DNA from: Haloarcula halobia
GTDB taxonomy: Archaea; Halobacteriota; Halobacteria; Halobacteriales; Haloarculaceae
NCBI RefSeq assembly: GCF_029338255.1
Contig: NZ_CP119787.1
Span: forward strand, 992,001-1,056,000
DNA: 64,000 nucleotides
Direction: 5' to 3'
Below, piece by piece: positions 1 to 8,962 of this stretch (positions are counted from its first letter, which is position 1; every line of letters begins with the position of its first letter). A program made the position numbers and the translations under genes. The notes under the pieces were generated by a model. That model saw nothing but the letters and a program-made list of their open reading frames with translations. It was not told the origin of the DNA and did no database searches.

Positions 1-1881
1 GGGGTCGGTTCGAGCCAATACGTCGTGTGCGGCGGCAAGGCCGGCCGGGAGCGGCGTCCGGTCGCCGGTCGGCAGGTCCTTGAGGTGGCGAGCGGCCCGC
101 GAGACGCTGTCGGTCGGTGGCAACACCACGTCCGCGTCCTCGCCCGCGAACGTGACGACCGACACCTCGTCGCGGGCCTGATAGGCGTCTTCGAGCAGTT
201 CGAGGACGGTTCCTTTCGCCGCTCGCATCGCCGGGCGCATCGACGCGCTGGCGTCCAGTGCGAACACGACCAGCGTCTCGGCGTCGCTGACGCGGACCGA
301 CTGTCGGAGGTCGCGCGCGTCGACGCGGCCGCGGCCCCGTCTCGCGGCTGCCCGAACCGACGCGGCCGCGTCGACCTCGTCGCCGGGACCGGCGCGCTGC
401 GTCCGGACTGTCGCTCCTCGAGCCGTGCCCGTCGCCTCTGCTCGTCCGCTGGCGGCGTCACTGTCGGTGTCGACGGCCGGCGCCCCTACCTCCGGTGCAG
501 TGCTGTCGCCGACCGCGACGCTGGACTGCCCGGGGAGGAGTGGGGTCGCGTCGTCGCCGTCGGTTTCCTCGTCGCCGTCGCGCGCCTGGGCATCGCTCTC
601 GTTGTCGGCGGTGTCTGCTCCAGCCTCGGCTGGCGACGGTGAATCACCGTCGCTGTCGTCGGGCGCGTCGCACCCGGGACCGTCGGCCTCCGGTGGTTCC
701 TGGTCGCCGTCGTCACCGCCTGGACCCGGCCCGGTCTCGGCCGTCTGGTCGTCTGCCCCGCCGGCTGAGTCGTCCGTAGCACCGTCCGGTGACGCAGCAT
801 CGGGGTCGTCGTCGCTCTCGGTGCGCTCGCTTCGTTCATCGCTGTCGGCGTCTCCGCCACCGGACTCGTCTCCGAAGTGGTCCGCCAGGACGTCGTCGAG
901 GTTGGGCGAGTCCTCGAACGGCGTGGACGCGAGCCGGTGGGGCAGCGCGAACTCGGCGGCGCGTTCGACGTCGGGTTCCAGGACCGTCGTCCGGCCGTCG
1001 AGCGCGGCGAAGACTCTGGCCGTGCGGGCCGTCGCGATGTCGCCCCGGTGCCCGTCGAGCCCGGCGTCCAGACAGAGCCGTGCGATCTGTTCGCGGAACT
1101 CGCGGGCGAGGTCGACCTCGTCGAGTCGGTCCCGGGCGGCCCGCAGGCGTTCGCCGGCCGGCCGTTCGTTCGACCGCCCCTCGGTTCCGTTCCCGTCGCC
1201 GAGCGCCCCGTCGATGATCGCCACGCGGTCGTCGACGTCCTCACACGCCGTCACCGTGGTCTGCAGGGCGAAGCGGTCCCGGAGCTGGGGTCGGAGGTCG
1301 CCCTCCTCGGGGTTCATGGTCCCGACGAGCGTGAACGTGGCGGGATGGGTCACGGTGACGCCGTCCCGTTCGACGCGGTTGATCCCGCTCGCGGCGGCGT
1401 CGAGCAGGACGTCGACCAGGTGGTCCTCGAGCAGGTTCACCTCGTCCACGTAGAGGATGCCGCGATTTGCCCGTGCGAGCAGTCCCGGGTCGAACTCGTG
1501 GTCCCCGGCCAGCGCGTCCGCGACCGAAAGCGTCCCGACCACCCGGTCCCGGGTCGCGCCGAGTGGGAGGGTCACGAGTGGCGCCGACCGCTCCTCGGCC
1601 GGCAGGCGCTCGCGACTGCGGCAGTCCGAGCACTGCCGACCGGGGTCGTCGGGTGGACACCCGTACGGACAGTCCGCGACCGCCCGCTGGGTCGGGAGAC
1701 ACTCGGCGAGTGCACGCACCGCCGTCGACTTGGCAGTCCCCTTCTCGCCGCGAATCAACAACCCGTCGAGCGAATCGTCCGCTGCGACGGCGAGGAGCGC
1801 GTCTTTGAGGTCGCGCTGCCTGACCACCGCCGCGAACGACGGTCCCTGCGAAGGTTTTTTGACCTCGCCGTATTCAACCAT
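1..1881 (-). CDS. Cobalt/magnesium chelatase ATPase with VWA domain (ChlI-ChlD fusion type), partial
   Basis: The reading frame is open from the ATG at 1881 to the left edge, so the C-terminus is outside the window (627 codons seen). An AAA+ module opens the protein with Walker A GEKGTAKS at residues 45-52, followed by a four-cysteine insert (Cys 71, 74, 83, 86). A VWA domain lies near residue 540, with MIDAS motif DASASM and a later TGDRTP stretch. This is the BchI plus BchD arrangement known for haloarchaeal chelatase partners. It should power metal insertion by CobN, which is transcribed divergently 35 bp away. Cobalt rather than magnesium is inferred from the cobalamin neighbours. Confidence 0.88.
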   Translation of the reverse strand, partial: MVEYGEVKKPSQGPSFAAVVRQRDLKDALLAVAADDSLDGLLIRGEKGTAKSTAVRALAECLPTQRAVADCPYGCPPDDPGRQCSDCRSRERLPAEERSAPLVTLPLGATRDRVVGTLSVADALAGDHEFDPGLLARANRGILYVDEVNLLEDHLVDVLLDAAASGINRVERDGVTVTHPATFTLVGTMNPEEGDLRPQLRDRFALQTTVTACEDVDDRVAIIDGALGDGNGTEGRSNERPAGERLRAARDRLDEVDLAREFREQIARLCLDAGLDGHRGDIATARTARVFAALDGRTTVLEPDVERAAEFALPHRLASTPFEDSPNLDDVLADHFGDESGGGDADSDERSERTESDDDPDAASPDGATDDSAGGADDQTAETGPGPGGDDGDQEPPEADGPGCDAPDDSDGDSPSPAEAGADTADNESDAQARDGDEETDGDDATPLLPGQSSVAVGDSTAPEVGAPAVDTDSDAASGRAEATGTARGATVRTQRAGPGDEVDAAASVRAAARRGRGRVDARDLRQSVRVSDAETLVVFALDASASMRPAMRAAKGTVLELLEDAYQARDEVSVVTFAGEDADVVLPPTDSVSRAARHLKDLPTGDRTPLPAGLAAAHDVLARTDP

Positions 1882-1916
1882 ACTTGCATTAGTACAAACG
1901 GAGATTTAATAACGTT
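1882..1916. promoter_or_regulatory. Compact divergent promoter between chelatase ATPase and cobN
   Basis: Only 35 bp separate the two divergent ATG codons. An AT-rich TTATTAAA-like box on the minus strand (about 1905-1912) sits about 25-30 nt before the ATPase start. TTAGTA (1888-1893) sits about 25 nt before the cobN start. This spacing implies two leaderless transcripts whose core promoters overlap. An imperfect inverted repeat TTGCATTAGTACAA (10 of 14 positions symmetric) covers the middle. Functional assignment is inference. Confidence 0.5.
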
Positions 1917-4900
1917 ATGCCACAGCTCGGACTCTACACCGCGACGGAGAACGAACTCGGGGCCGTCCAGCGCGCCGCCGGCGAGGTCGATGCCGACCTC
2001 GTCGTCCGCTCGGAGAGCGACCTCGACGACGAACCGGCGGTCGAGCGGTTCGTCGAGGCACTGACAGACGCGACGGCGGTCGTCCTCTGGCTCCACGGTG
2101 CCGAGGACAGCATGCCCGGCTACGAGCGGGCGGTCGAACGCCTGCGCGACGCGGGCGTCCCGCTCGTCGTGAAAGCCACCGGTGACGCATTCGCCCACGA
2201 GGACACGTCGGTCCCCGACGACCACCGCGAGACGGTCTCCGATTACCTGGATCGGGGCGGTGCGAGCAACGTCGCCAACTGCCTGCGCTACCTGGTGAGC
2301 CAGTACGGCGCGGCCGACCCCGCGTACGACGACCCCGTCGCGCTGCCCACCGAGGGAGTCTACCACCCGGACCACCCGGCCGCCAGCATCGAGGAGTTGC
2401 GGGCGACGTTCGACCCCGAGCGGCCGACCGTCGCCGTCTGGTTCTACGAGTCCCACTGGACCCACGAGAACACCCGCTACGTCGACGCACAGGTCCGGGC
2501 GATCGAGGAACAGGGAGCGAACGCACTGCCGATCTTCTGTGAACCGGCTACCGACGCCGATGGCCAGTGGAACGCCGAGCGCGTGACCGAGGAGTGGTTG
2601 CTCGACGACGACGGCACGCCGCTGGTCGACGCCGTCTGTTCCTCGTTCATGTTCTCGCTGTCGATGGACGAACGGGGCCGGAGCGCCGACGACGAGGGCC
2701 AGGACGCCGAGGAGGTCTTCCTCGACAGGCTGGGCGTGCCGGTCGTCCAGACCGTGACGACGATGCGCTCGCGGTCGCGATACGACGGCAGCGACACCGG
2801 CGTGATGGGCTTCGAACTCGCCCTGTCGGTCGCACTGCCCGAGTTCGACGGGAACGTCATCACCCACCCGATCTCCGGGAAAGAGCGCACTGACGACGCC
2901 GCGGACATCGGCAGCGCACCGAAACAGCACTTCCCCATCGACGACCGGGTCGACCACGCCGCCAGACTGGCGGTCAACTGGGCGCGGTTGCGCCACACGC
3001 CGAACGACGAGAAACGGGTCGCGGTCGTCCTCCACAACTACCCGCCGAGCGACGACGGCATCGGGACCGCCTTCGGGCTGGACTCGCCCGAGAGCACGGT
3101 GAGCCTGCTCGAGGAACTCGACGCGCGCGGCTACGAGACGGGCCCGTCGCTGCCCGCCAGCGGCCAATCGCTCGTAGAGCGGCTGACCGACCAGTTGACG
3201 CTCGACGACCGGTGGGTCGCGCCAGAGGACGTACGCGACCTGAGCGTCGACACGGTGTCGCCGACGCAGTACGCCGAGTGGTTCGACGCGCTGGACCCGG
3301 CGTTCCGCGAGCACGTCCTCGAGGAGTGGGGGGACCCGCCGGACCGCCCGTTCGCCATCCCCGGCGTGGCCTTTGGCAACGTGCTAGTCACCGTCCAGCC
3401 GCCCCGTGGCTTCGGCGTGGACCCCTCGAAGGTGTACCACGATTCAGCCCTCCAGCCGCCACACGACTACGTCGCCTTCTACCGGTGGCTCCGCGACGGC
3501 TACGAGGCCGACGCGGTCGTCCACCTTGGCACCCACGGCAGCCTGGAGTGGTTGCCCGGCAAGACCGTCGGCCTGGACGGCGAGAGCGCCCCCGACCAGT
3601 TGATCGACGACCTGCCGAACGTGTATCCCTACATCGTCAACAACCCCGGCGAGGGGACACAGGCCAAGCGGCGCTCGTACGCCGCCATCGTCGACTACCT
3701 GACGCCGGCGATGGCCAACGCCGGCACCTACGACGACCTGGCGGAACTGGAGGAACTGGCCACCCGCTACCGCGAAGCGGGGATGGAGGACGCCCGGACC
3801 GACGACGGCGACCATCTCGAAGCGAGGATTCGGGAGACCGTCGACGACCTGGACCTGGCCGTCGAACTCGGCATCGACGGCGAGATCGACGAGCGGGTCG
3901 AGGTTCGGGGACCAGACGAGGCGGGCTCGACGCTGGCCGAGGGGGGCGTCGCGGGCGACGACCTGGACATCGACGACCTGGTCGAACGCGTTCACGAGTA
4001 CCTCACCGACGTGAAGACGACCCAGATTCGCAAGGGACTGCACACGATGGGCGAACCGCCGGTCGAGGACCGTCTCGTCGACTACCTCGTCGCGCTCACC
4101 AGACTCGAAAATCCCGGCGCGCCGTCGCTCCGGGAGAGCGTCGCCGGCGTGCTCGGCGTCGACTACGACGCCCTCAGGAACGCCCCCGGCGCGTACGACG
4201 ACGCGCTCGGGATGACCTACGCCGAGGCCGCAGACCACGTCCACGAGACCAGCCGCGACCTGGTCCGGACGCTCGCCGACCACGACTTCGACGTCCCCGA
4301 GAGCGAGCTCGACGACGGCGAGTCGGCGGTGAACATGAACCTCCTCGTGGTCGACGTCGACCCGCTTGGCGACGCCCGGGCGAGGTCCGGCGCCCACGAC
4401 GACCTTCGCGAGGTCCTGGCGTACATCTGCGAGGAAGCCGCTCCACGAGTGGCGGGGGCGGCCGACGAGATCCCGCGCACCGCCGACGCCCTCGCGGGCG
4501 AGTACGTCCCACCCGGCGGGTCCGGCGCGCCGACCCGCGGCGGGGTCGACCTGCTCCCGACGGCGCGGAACTTCTACACGCTCGACCCCCGGAAGGTCCC
4601 CGCGAAGACCGCGTGGGACGTGGGCCGAGAGGTCGCCGCGGGTGTCCTGGAGCGCCACCGGCGAGACGAGGGGGGCTATCCCGAGGAGGTCGGCGTCGTG
4701 GTCTGGGGGACGCCGACGGTCCGGACCCGCGGCGAGACCATCGCGCAGGTGCTCGCGCTGCTGGGGGTCGAACCGGTCTGGAGCGACGCCGGCCGCGTCG
4801 AGGCCGTCGAACCCATCCCACTCGCGGAACTCGGCCGGCCGCGCATCGACGTGACGACGCGGGTCTCGGGGCTGTTCAGGGATGCGTTCCCGGCCGCGGC

Positions 4901-5801
4901 GAGCGTCGTCCACGACGCCGTCGACGCCGTGATCGACCTCGACGAACCCCACGAGATGAACTACGTCAAGAAGCACGTGGAGACTGAGACCGAGGACCTC
5001 GTGGCGGAGGGCATGGACGAGAGCGACGCCGAGAGCGCGGCGAGACACCGCGTGTTCACGACGCGGCCGGGCGGCTACGGCGCGGGGACGAACAAGGCCG
5101 TCGACGAGGGCAACTGGGACGACCGGTCGGACCTCGCGGCGGTGTACGTCCAGTGGGGCGGCTACGCGATGGGGTCCCGCGGTCGCGTCAGCGAGGCCCG
5201 CGGGTCCTTCGAGCGTCGCCTGGAGAGCGTCGAGGCGACGGTGAAAATCGAGGACACCGCCGAGCAAGACGAGTTCGACAGCTCGGACTGGTACGCGTTC
5301 CACGGCGGGTTCGTCACCGCCGTCTCGGAACTGGCCGGCGAGGAACCGGCCTCGTACGTCGGCGATTCGGCCGACCCCGACGACGTCTCGGTCTACACCA
5401 ACGAGGAGAAGGTCCGGAAGGCCCTGCGCGCTCGCGTCCTCAATCCGACCTGGCTCGACTCGATGGAAGCACACGACTACAAGGGCGCCGGCGACCTCTC
5501 GACGACCGTCGACGTCGTCCTCGGCTGGGACGCGACGACCGGCGTCGTCAGCGATACGCTCTGGAACGACGTCGCGGAGCGATACGCCTTCGACGACGAC
5601 CGGCAGGCGTGGCTCCGCGAGGTCAACCCGTGGGCGCTCGAGAGCATCACCGACACTCTGCTGGAGGCTGTCGAGCGGGGCCTGTGGGACGCCGACGACG
5701 AGGTGGTCGACCGCCTCAGGGACGTGAACCTCGAAGTGGACGGCGACATCGAGGCCCGCGCGGGCCAGGGAGCCACGGAGGTGCCCGGCGATGACGACTG
5801 A
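1917..5801 (+). CDS. cobN: Cobaltochelatase CobN-type large subunit
   Basis: This 1294-aa protein has the length and motifs of CobN/BchH large subunits. The family signature GTHGSLEWLPGK lies at about residues 537-549, and further conserved CobN segments lie near the C-terminus (QWGGYAMGSRG, then DSSDWYAFHGGF). CobN binds the corrinoid and receives cobalt in an ATP-dependent reaction driven by ChlI/ChlD-type partners. One such partner is encoded divergently next door. The ATG at 1917 fits a leaderless start. The next gene, cbiC, overlaps its end by 11 bp, so the genes are probably co-translated. Confidence is high on family and good on the cobalamin role. Confidence 0.95.
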   Translation: MPQLGLYTATENELGAVQRAAGEVDADLVVRSESDLDDEPAVERFVEALTDATAVVLWLHGAEDSMPGYERAVERLRDAGVPLVVKATGDAFAHEDTSVPDDHRETVSDYLDRGGASNVANCLRYLVSQYGAADPAYDDPVALPTEGVYHPDHPAASIEELRATFDPERPTVAVWFYESHWTHENTRYVDAQVRAIEEQGANALPIFCEPATDADGQWNAERVTEEWLLDDDGTPLVDAVCSSFMFSLSMDERGRSADDEGQDAEEVFLDRLGVPVVQTVTTMRSRSRYDGSDTGVMGFELALSVALPEFDGNVITHPISGKERTDDAADIGSAPKQHFPIDDRVDHAARLAVNWARLRHTPNDEKRVAVVLHNYPPSDDGIGTAFGLDSPESTVSLLEELDARGYETGPSLPASGQSLVERLTDQLTLDDRWVAPEDVRDLSVDTVSPTQYAEWFDALDPAFREHVLEEWGDPPDRPFAIPGVAFGNVLVTVQPPRGFGVDPSKVYHDSALQPPHDYVAFYRWLRDGYEADAVVHLGTHGSLEWLPGKTVGLDGESAPDQLIDDLPNVYPYIVNNPGEGTQAKRRSYAAIVDYLTPAMANAGTYDDLAELEELATRYREAGMEDARTDDGDHLEARIRETVDDLDLAVELGIDGEIDERVEVRGPDEAGSTLAEGGVAGDDLDIDDLVERVHEYLTDVKTTQIRKGLHTMGEPPVEDRLVDYLVALTRLENPGAPSLRESVAGVLGVDYDALRNAPGAYDDALGMTYAEAADHVHETSRDLVRTLADHDFDVPESELDDGESAVNMNLLVVDVDPLGDARARSGAHDDLREVLAYICEEAAPRVAGAADEIPRTADALAGEYVPPGGSGAPTRGGVDLLPTARNFYTLDPRKVPAKTAWDVGREVAAGVLERHRRDEGGYPEEVGVVVWGTPTVRTRGETIAQVLALLGVEPVWSDAGRVEAVEPIPLAELGRPRIDVTTRVSGLFRDAFPAAASVVHDAVDAVIDLDEPHEMNYVKKHVETETEDLVAEGMDESDAESAARHRVFTTRPGGYGAGTNKAVDEGNWDDRSDLAAVYVQWGGYAMGSRGRVSEARGSFERRLESVEATVKIEDTAEQDEFDSSDWYAFHGGFVTAVSELAGEEPASYVGDSADPDDVSVYTNEEKVRKALRARVLNPTWLDSMEAHDYKGAGDLSTTVDVVLGWDATTGVVSDTLWNDVAERYAFDDDRQAWLREVNPWALESITDTLLEAVERGLWDADDEVVDRLRDVNLEVDGDIEARAGQGATEVPGDDD

Positions 5802-6558
5802 CGGGGAAGCATCGGGGGAGGGCGGCGACTTCGAGGCGTACGCCGACCTGGGCGCGACCACCAGCGACGCGATGGCCATCGCCGAGACGAGCATGGACCG
5901 CGTCCGCGAACTCGTGCCCGACGAGACGCCGGCCGATCGCATCCGGCAGAAGTCCGTCCACGCGACGGGCGACCCGGAGTTCCAGCACCTCGTCCGGTTC
6001 ACCGGCGGCGACGATTCGGCACCGGTCCGCGCGGGGGCTCGTGCGGTCCTCGACGAGCGGCCAATCGTCACCGACATCACGATGGTAAAAGCGGGGATCA
6101 CCGGCCGCGGGCACGACTGTCCCGTGCGGAAGGCCATCGGCAACGGAGCCGAGTTAGCAGAGCGGACGGGGCTGACCCGGACGGCGGCGTCCGTGCTCGA
6201 ACTCGACCGCGAGGGCGTCTACGACGGTGCGATCGCCGTGGTCGGCAACGCGCCGACCGCCGCGCTCGCACTCGCGGACTGCATCGAGGACGGGACGCGC
6301 CCGGCCGTCGTCGTCGCGACGCCGGTCGGGTTCGTGAAGGCCGCCGAGAGTCGCACACGGGTACGCGAGGTCGCAGCGGCCTGCGACGTGCCCGCGATAA
6401 CGACGGTCGGTCGCCGCGGCGGGAGCGGACTGGCGGCCGGGCTGGCCAACGAGCTGGTGCACGTCGCGAGCGACGTGCGAGACGGGACCGTCTCGCTCGA
6501 CCCCGTCGAGTCGAGCGGGTCCCGGCCCCGACAGAGAGAAGTCGGTGACGACCCGTGA
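5791..6558 (+). CDS. cbiC: Precorrin-8X / cobalt-precorrin-8 methylmutase
   Basis: The 255-aa protein carries CbiC/CobH family features: SVHATGDPEF with a His at residue 57 in the place of the catalytic His of CobH, then a long conserved core ending in TMVKAGITGRG and CPVRKAIGNG. The enzyme moves a methyl group from C-11 to C-12 to make (cobalt-)hydrogenobyrinate in the corrin pathway. An N-terminal extension of about 15 Glu/Gly-rich residues is typical of acidic haloarchaeal proteins. It overlaps cobN by 11 bp and its stop overlaps the GTG of cbiE by 4 bp, giving a tight cobN-cbiC-cbiE operon. Confidence 0.93.
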   Translation: MTTDGEASGEGGDFEAYADLGATTSDAMAIAETSMDRVRELVPDETPADRIRQKSVHATGDPEFQHLVRFTGGDDSAPVRAGARAVLDERPIVTDITMVKAGITGRGHDCPVRKAIGNGAELAERTGLTRTAASVLELDREGVYDGAIAVVGNAPTAALALADCIEDGTRPAVVVATPVGFVKAAESRTRVREVAAACDVPAITTVGRRGGSGLAAGLANELVHVASDVRDGTVSLDPVESSGSRPRQREVGDDP

Positions 6559-7325
6559 GCGACGACTACGACCTCGAGGCCGGGCCGGATCCGGCGGCGA
6601 TCGCGTCGTCCAAGCCGGAACTGACCGGGACGACGACGGAACCGGTGTATGCAGTCGGTATCGGCCCGGGGAACCCGGAGTACCTGACCCCACGTGGGCG
6701 GCGAGCGATCAGGGAGGCCGACGTGGTCGTCGGCTTCGAGACGGTCGTCGAGTTCGTCGACGACCTGACCGACGCCGAGGTGCTCACCTGTGGCTACCGA
6801 GACGAGGCAACGATCCTCGCGACGTTCGCACGCCGCGTCGAACGGGGCGCAGCGGGGACAGCGGTACTGATGGGCGATCCGAACCACTCTGGCTACCAGT
6901 TCGTCGGGAAGGTGCAGGCAGCCGTCGACACTCCGGTTCGGGTGATTCCGGGGATCTCCTCGCTACAGGTCGCCGCGAGTCGGGCCCGGACGCCGATGGA
7001 GACGAGCCGGTTCGTGACACTCCACAAGAGCGGTGACGTCGGCCCGGACCTCCAGGCACTCCGCGAGACCGTCGGCGAGCGACACCTGCTGGTGCTCCCG
7101 CGGCCCTTCGACTGGATGCCGGAGGACGTGGCGGCCATGCTGCTCGACGCCGGTGCCGCTCCGTCGCTCGAGGCGCTCGTCTTCGAACGCCTCACCCACG
7201 ACGACGAGTCCGTGACGGCGACGACGCTCGACGAACTCGGCGAGCGAACCACGGAGACGGCGGCCCGGGACTCGCCGTTTTCCGACCTCTCAGTTCTGGT
7301 CGTCCGGGCCGGCTCCGTGGCGTGA
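6555..7325 (+). CDS. cbiE: Cobalt-precorrin-7 (C5)-methyltransferase
   Basis: This is a 256-aa tetrapyrrole methylase of the CbiE branch. It shows VGIGPGNPEYLT (residues 34-45), a GDP-type SAM loop (MGDPNHSGYQ) and PGISSLQVAASR. CbiE methylates C-5 in the corrin pathway using S-adenosylmethionine. The start is a GTG overlapping the cbiC stop (GTGA). About 30 residues before the methylase core form an acidic, Thr-rich extension. The CbiT decarboxylase domain is absent from this protein and from its neighbours in the window, so it must be encoded elsewhere if the pathway is complete. Confidence 0.87.
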   Translation: MSDDYDLEAGPDPAAIASSKPELTGTTTEPVYAVGIGPGNPEYLTPRGRRAIREADVVVGFETVVEFVDDLTDAEVLTCGYRDEATILATFARRVERGAAGTAVLMGDPNHSGYQFVGKVQAAVDTPVRVIPGISSLQVAASRARTPMETSRFVTLHKSGDVGPDLQALRETVGERHLLVLPRPFDWMPEDVAAMLLDAGAAPSLEALVFERLTHDDESVTATTLDELGERTTETAARDSPFSDLSVLVVRAGSVA

Positions 7326-7422
7326 GCCACACGGGCCGCACTGCCGCTCGCGGTGACGGTTATGGTCGACACGACACTCGATCGATAGCTGGTCGCACCG
7401 TCGGGATCCACCCTGACCACAA

Positions 7423-7430
7423 TTTATATT
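7423..7430 (+). promoter_or_regulatory. TATA box upstream of the CbiX-like gene
   Basis: TTTATATT stands out in a G+C-rich 177-bp gap. It predicts a transcript starting near 7455 and a leader of roughly 45-50 nt before the ATG at 7503. The gap suggests that the CbiX-like gene has its own promoter instead of relying on the cobN operon. Confidence 0.5.
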
Positions 7431-7502
7431 ACAGTCCGTTCCATGGGATTTGACAAGAACAATTGGGGTAGATAAAGTGAACTTTCATTACGTGGCCGAA
7501 CC

Positions 7503-8285
7503 ATGACAACGGAGACGATACTGCTCGTCGGCCGAGACGTCGGAAACCGGCAGGCGGTGCTGGAAACGCACGCGAGTCGGCTGGAACATCGTCGCGGCGT
7601 CGACGAGGTGCTGACTGCGACCTACGAGCAGGAACCGGTCCGCGAGCTGCGGGCGGCGTTCGAGCAGCTGTCGGCCGAATCGGTGTACGCAGTCCCGATG
7701 TGTGCGGCCCACGACCACCAGACCCTCACCGACGTCCCGGCTGCACTGTCGTATCTCTCCGGGACCGTCCACTACTGTGAGCCGATCGGACAGAGCGGGG
7801 CCGTCACCGACGTGATCGAGGAGCGCGCAGCCGACCTCGTCACACCTGGCGCAGACGCGACGCTCGTCATCGTCGGCTTCGGAAGCAGTTCGAAACCCTA
7901 CCAGCGTGAGACGGCACGGTACCACGCGGCGCGCCTCCGCGAGCAGTCGGCCTACGAATCGGTTCTGACCTGCTATCTCCTCCAGAACCCCGCCGTAGAG
8001 TGTGTCAGGTACAACGTCACGACGAACCGGGCAGTGGCGGTCCCGATGTTCGTCTCACGGACCGACGCGACCGGGAGTCACATTCCGGACGCACTCGAAC
8101 TCGAACGCGGGGGCATCGAGTACGGAGAGCCGTTCGGTGAGCATCCGCGGCTCACGGACGCCATCCACGCCGAAGTCGAGAAACAGCGGACGCTCGCGTC
8201 CGACGACGCCGGGCAGCCGACGTCGTTCGAGGGACAGCTGACGGAGGCCCGGCGTCCACTCTCGACCGACGGCGAGGGGGTGTAA
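7503..8285 (+). CDS. CbiX/SirB-like two-domain protein, metal-site residues altered
   Basis: The 260-aa protein looks like two tandem chelatase-fold repeats. Repeat 1 opens with LLVGRDVGNRQ and repeat 2 with VIVGFGSSSKPY, where CbiX proteins usually have GHGS. Matching second halves are VPMCAAHDHQTLTDVP and VPMFVSRTDATGSHIP, and each repeat ends in a C/G-EP-(I/F)-G segment followed by an amphipathic helix. The family inserts cobalt or iron into sirohydrochlorin. Here the first conserved His is missing in both repeats, while His residues remain in the second motif. Context is a cobalamin cluster. It may be a diverged chelatase, a metal carrier or a non-catalytic partner. Confidence 0.7.
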   Translation: MTTETILLVGRDVGNRQAVLETHASRLEHRRGVDEVLTATYEQEPVRELRAAFEQLSAESVYAVPMCAAHDHQTLTDVPAALSYLSGTVHYCEPIGQSGAVTDVIEERAADLVTPGADATLVIVGFGSSSKPYQRETARYHAARLREQSAYESVLTCYLLQNPAVECVRYNVTTNRAVAVPMFVSRTDATGSHIPDALELERGGIEYGEPFGEHPRLTDAIHAEVEKQRTLASDDAGQPTSFEGQLTEARRPLSTDGEGV

Positions 8286-8626
8286 GACGCCGATGCTGTT
8301 CATCCCGGCGTGGAAGACGGCGATTCACTCGGTCGTCCGACCCGTCGGCGGGTGGTGGCCCCGTCGACCCCACCGGGTGTCATCACCTGGACCTGAATCC
8401 CGATACCTCCTTTCCAGTCGCACTGTCGGCTAGCGTCAAGAGGTATGGGGCGTCCCCGTGTACAGACACCCGGCTGTGGACGCCGTCACACACCTGTCTC
8501 TCTGCGGACGTGTCCGAGCGAAAGCAGTGGTATCGGGATGCGAGCCCGGCACTATGCCGAGCCGTCCGCAATCGGGGCTCGGATAGGTCCCTAGAGGGAC
8601 ACTCGCGTCAAACGGTGCAGGCGACG
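8286..8626. other. Gap without a supported gene
   Basis: Between the CbiX-like gene and the TATA box at 8627 I see no frame with convincing haloarchaeal protein composition. The short frame from 8293 (46 codons, Trp/Pro/Arg-rich) does not look like a protein. G+C is slightly lower than in the flanking genes. The next features are the promoter and RNA candidate described separately. Confidence 0.5.
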
Positions 8627-8634
8627 TATATTTT
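8627..8634 (+). promoter_or_regulatory. TATA box not followed by an ORF for 220 nt
   Basis: TATATTTT in an otherwise G+C-rich stretch is a good archaeal box A. The expected start site is near 8655-8660. The first supported ORF begins only at 8855 and has its own Shine-Dalgarno sequence. The transcript would therefore be a long structured leader or a separate non-coding RNA. Confidence 0.5.
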
Positions 8635-8654
8635 CTGATAGACGCAATACTGAT

Positions 8655-8790
8655 CGGGGTGTATCTGCTGACAGCTCTGCGAGCAGCTTTGCGCTCTGTC
8701 CCGATACGGGTATTCTACCCGGGACTTGTGGGAGAAGCCCACACGGTGTCGGCTCGGTCCCCAAACTCTCGAGGCCGGGGGAGGCGGCAG
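8655..8790 (+). ncRNA. Candidate structured RNA (tandem hairpins)
   Basis: Two adjacent perfect hairpins follow the TATA box at 8627. The first has arms CGGGTA (8707-8712) and TACCCG (8716-8721), extended by GTCC (8698-8701) pairing GGAC (8722-8725). The second has arms TGTGGG (8727-8732) and CCCACA (8738-8743) around the loop AGAAG. Upstream, GCTC/GAGC pairs around 8675 offer a further stem. No known RNA family motif (SRP, RNase P, tRNA) was recognised. It could be a leader of the zinc mini-protein gene or an independent RNA. The boundaries are estimates. Confidence 0.35.
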
Positions 8791-8854
8791 TTCGACCGGG
8801 TTCGCGCTGGTGACCGGAGCCAGGCTTTTTCACGCAACTCCCGAAAGGGGTGAC

Positions 8855-8962
8855 ATGGGCGACTGCGTCTGCTATCGTGAGTACTGTCCCGACTGCGACG
8901 TGCAGGTGACGATAGTCGACGACACGTGCCCGGTGTGTGACAGGGACCTCGAGATCGCGTAG
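8855..8962 (+). CDS. 35-aa zinc-ribbon mini-protein
   Basis: The frame encodes 35 residues with Cys at 4, 6, 11, 14, 25 and 28, arranged as C-x-C, then CPDC and CPVC, ending in acidic residues. A strong Shine-Dalgarno run (GGGGTGA, 8847-8853) directly precedes the ATG, which supports real translation. Small CPxC-rich zinc finger proteins of 40-60 aa are a recognised group in haloarchaea. This one is at the small end. The cellular role is unknown; the two paired CxxC sites suggest one structural zinc and possible nucleic-acid or protein binding. Confidence 0.75.
   Translation: MGDCVCYREYCPDCDVQVTIVDDTCPVCDRDLEIA

Noticed and set aside
3444-6143. An 899-codon open frame on the minus strand opposite cobN and cbiC
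   Set aside because: Its composition is the shadow of the high-G+C plus-strand genes; protein motifs of CobN and CbiC lie on the plus strand in the overlapping region.
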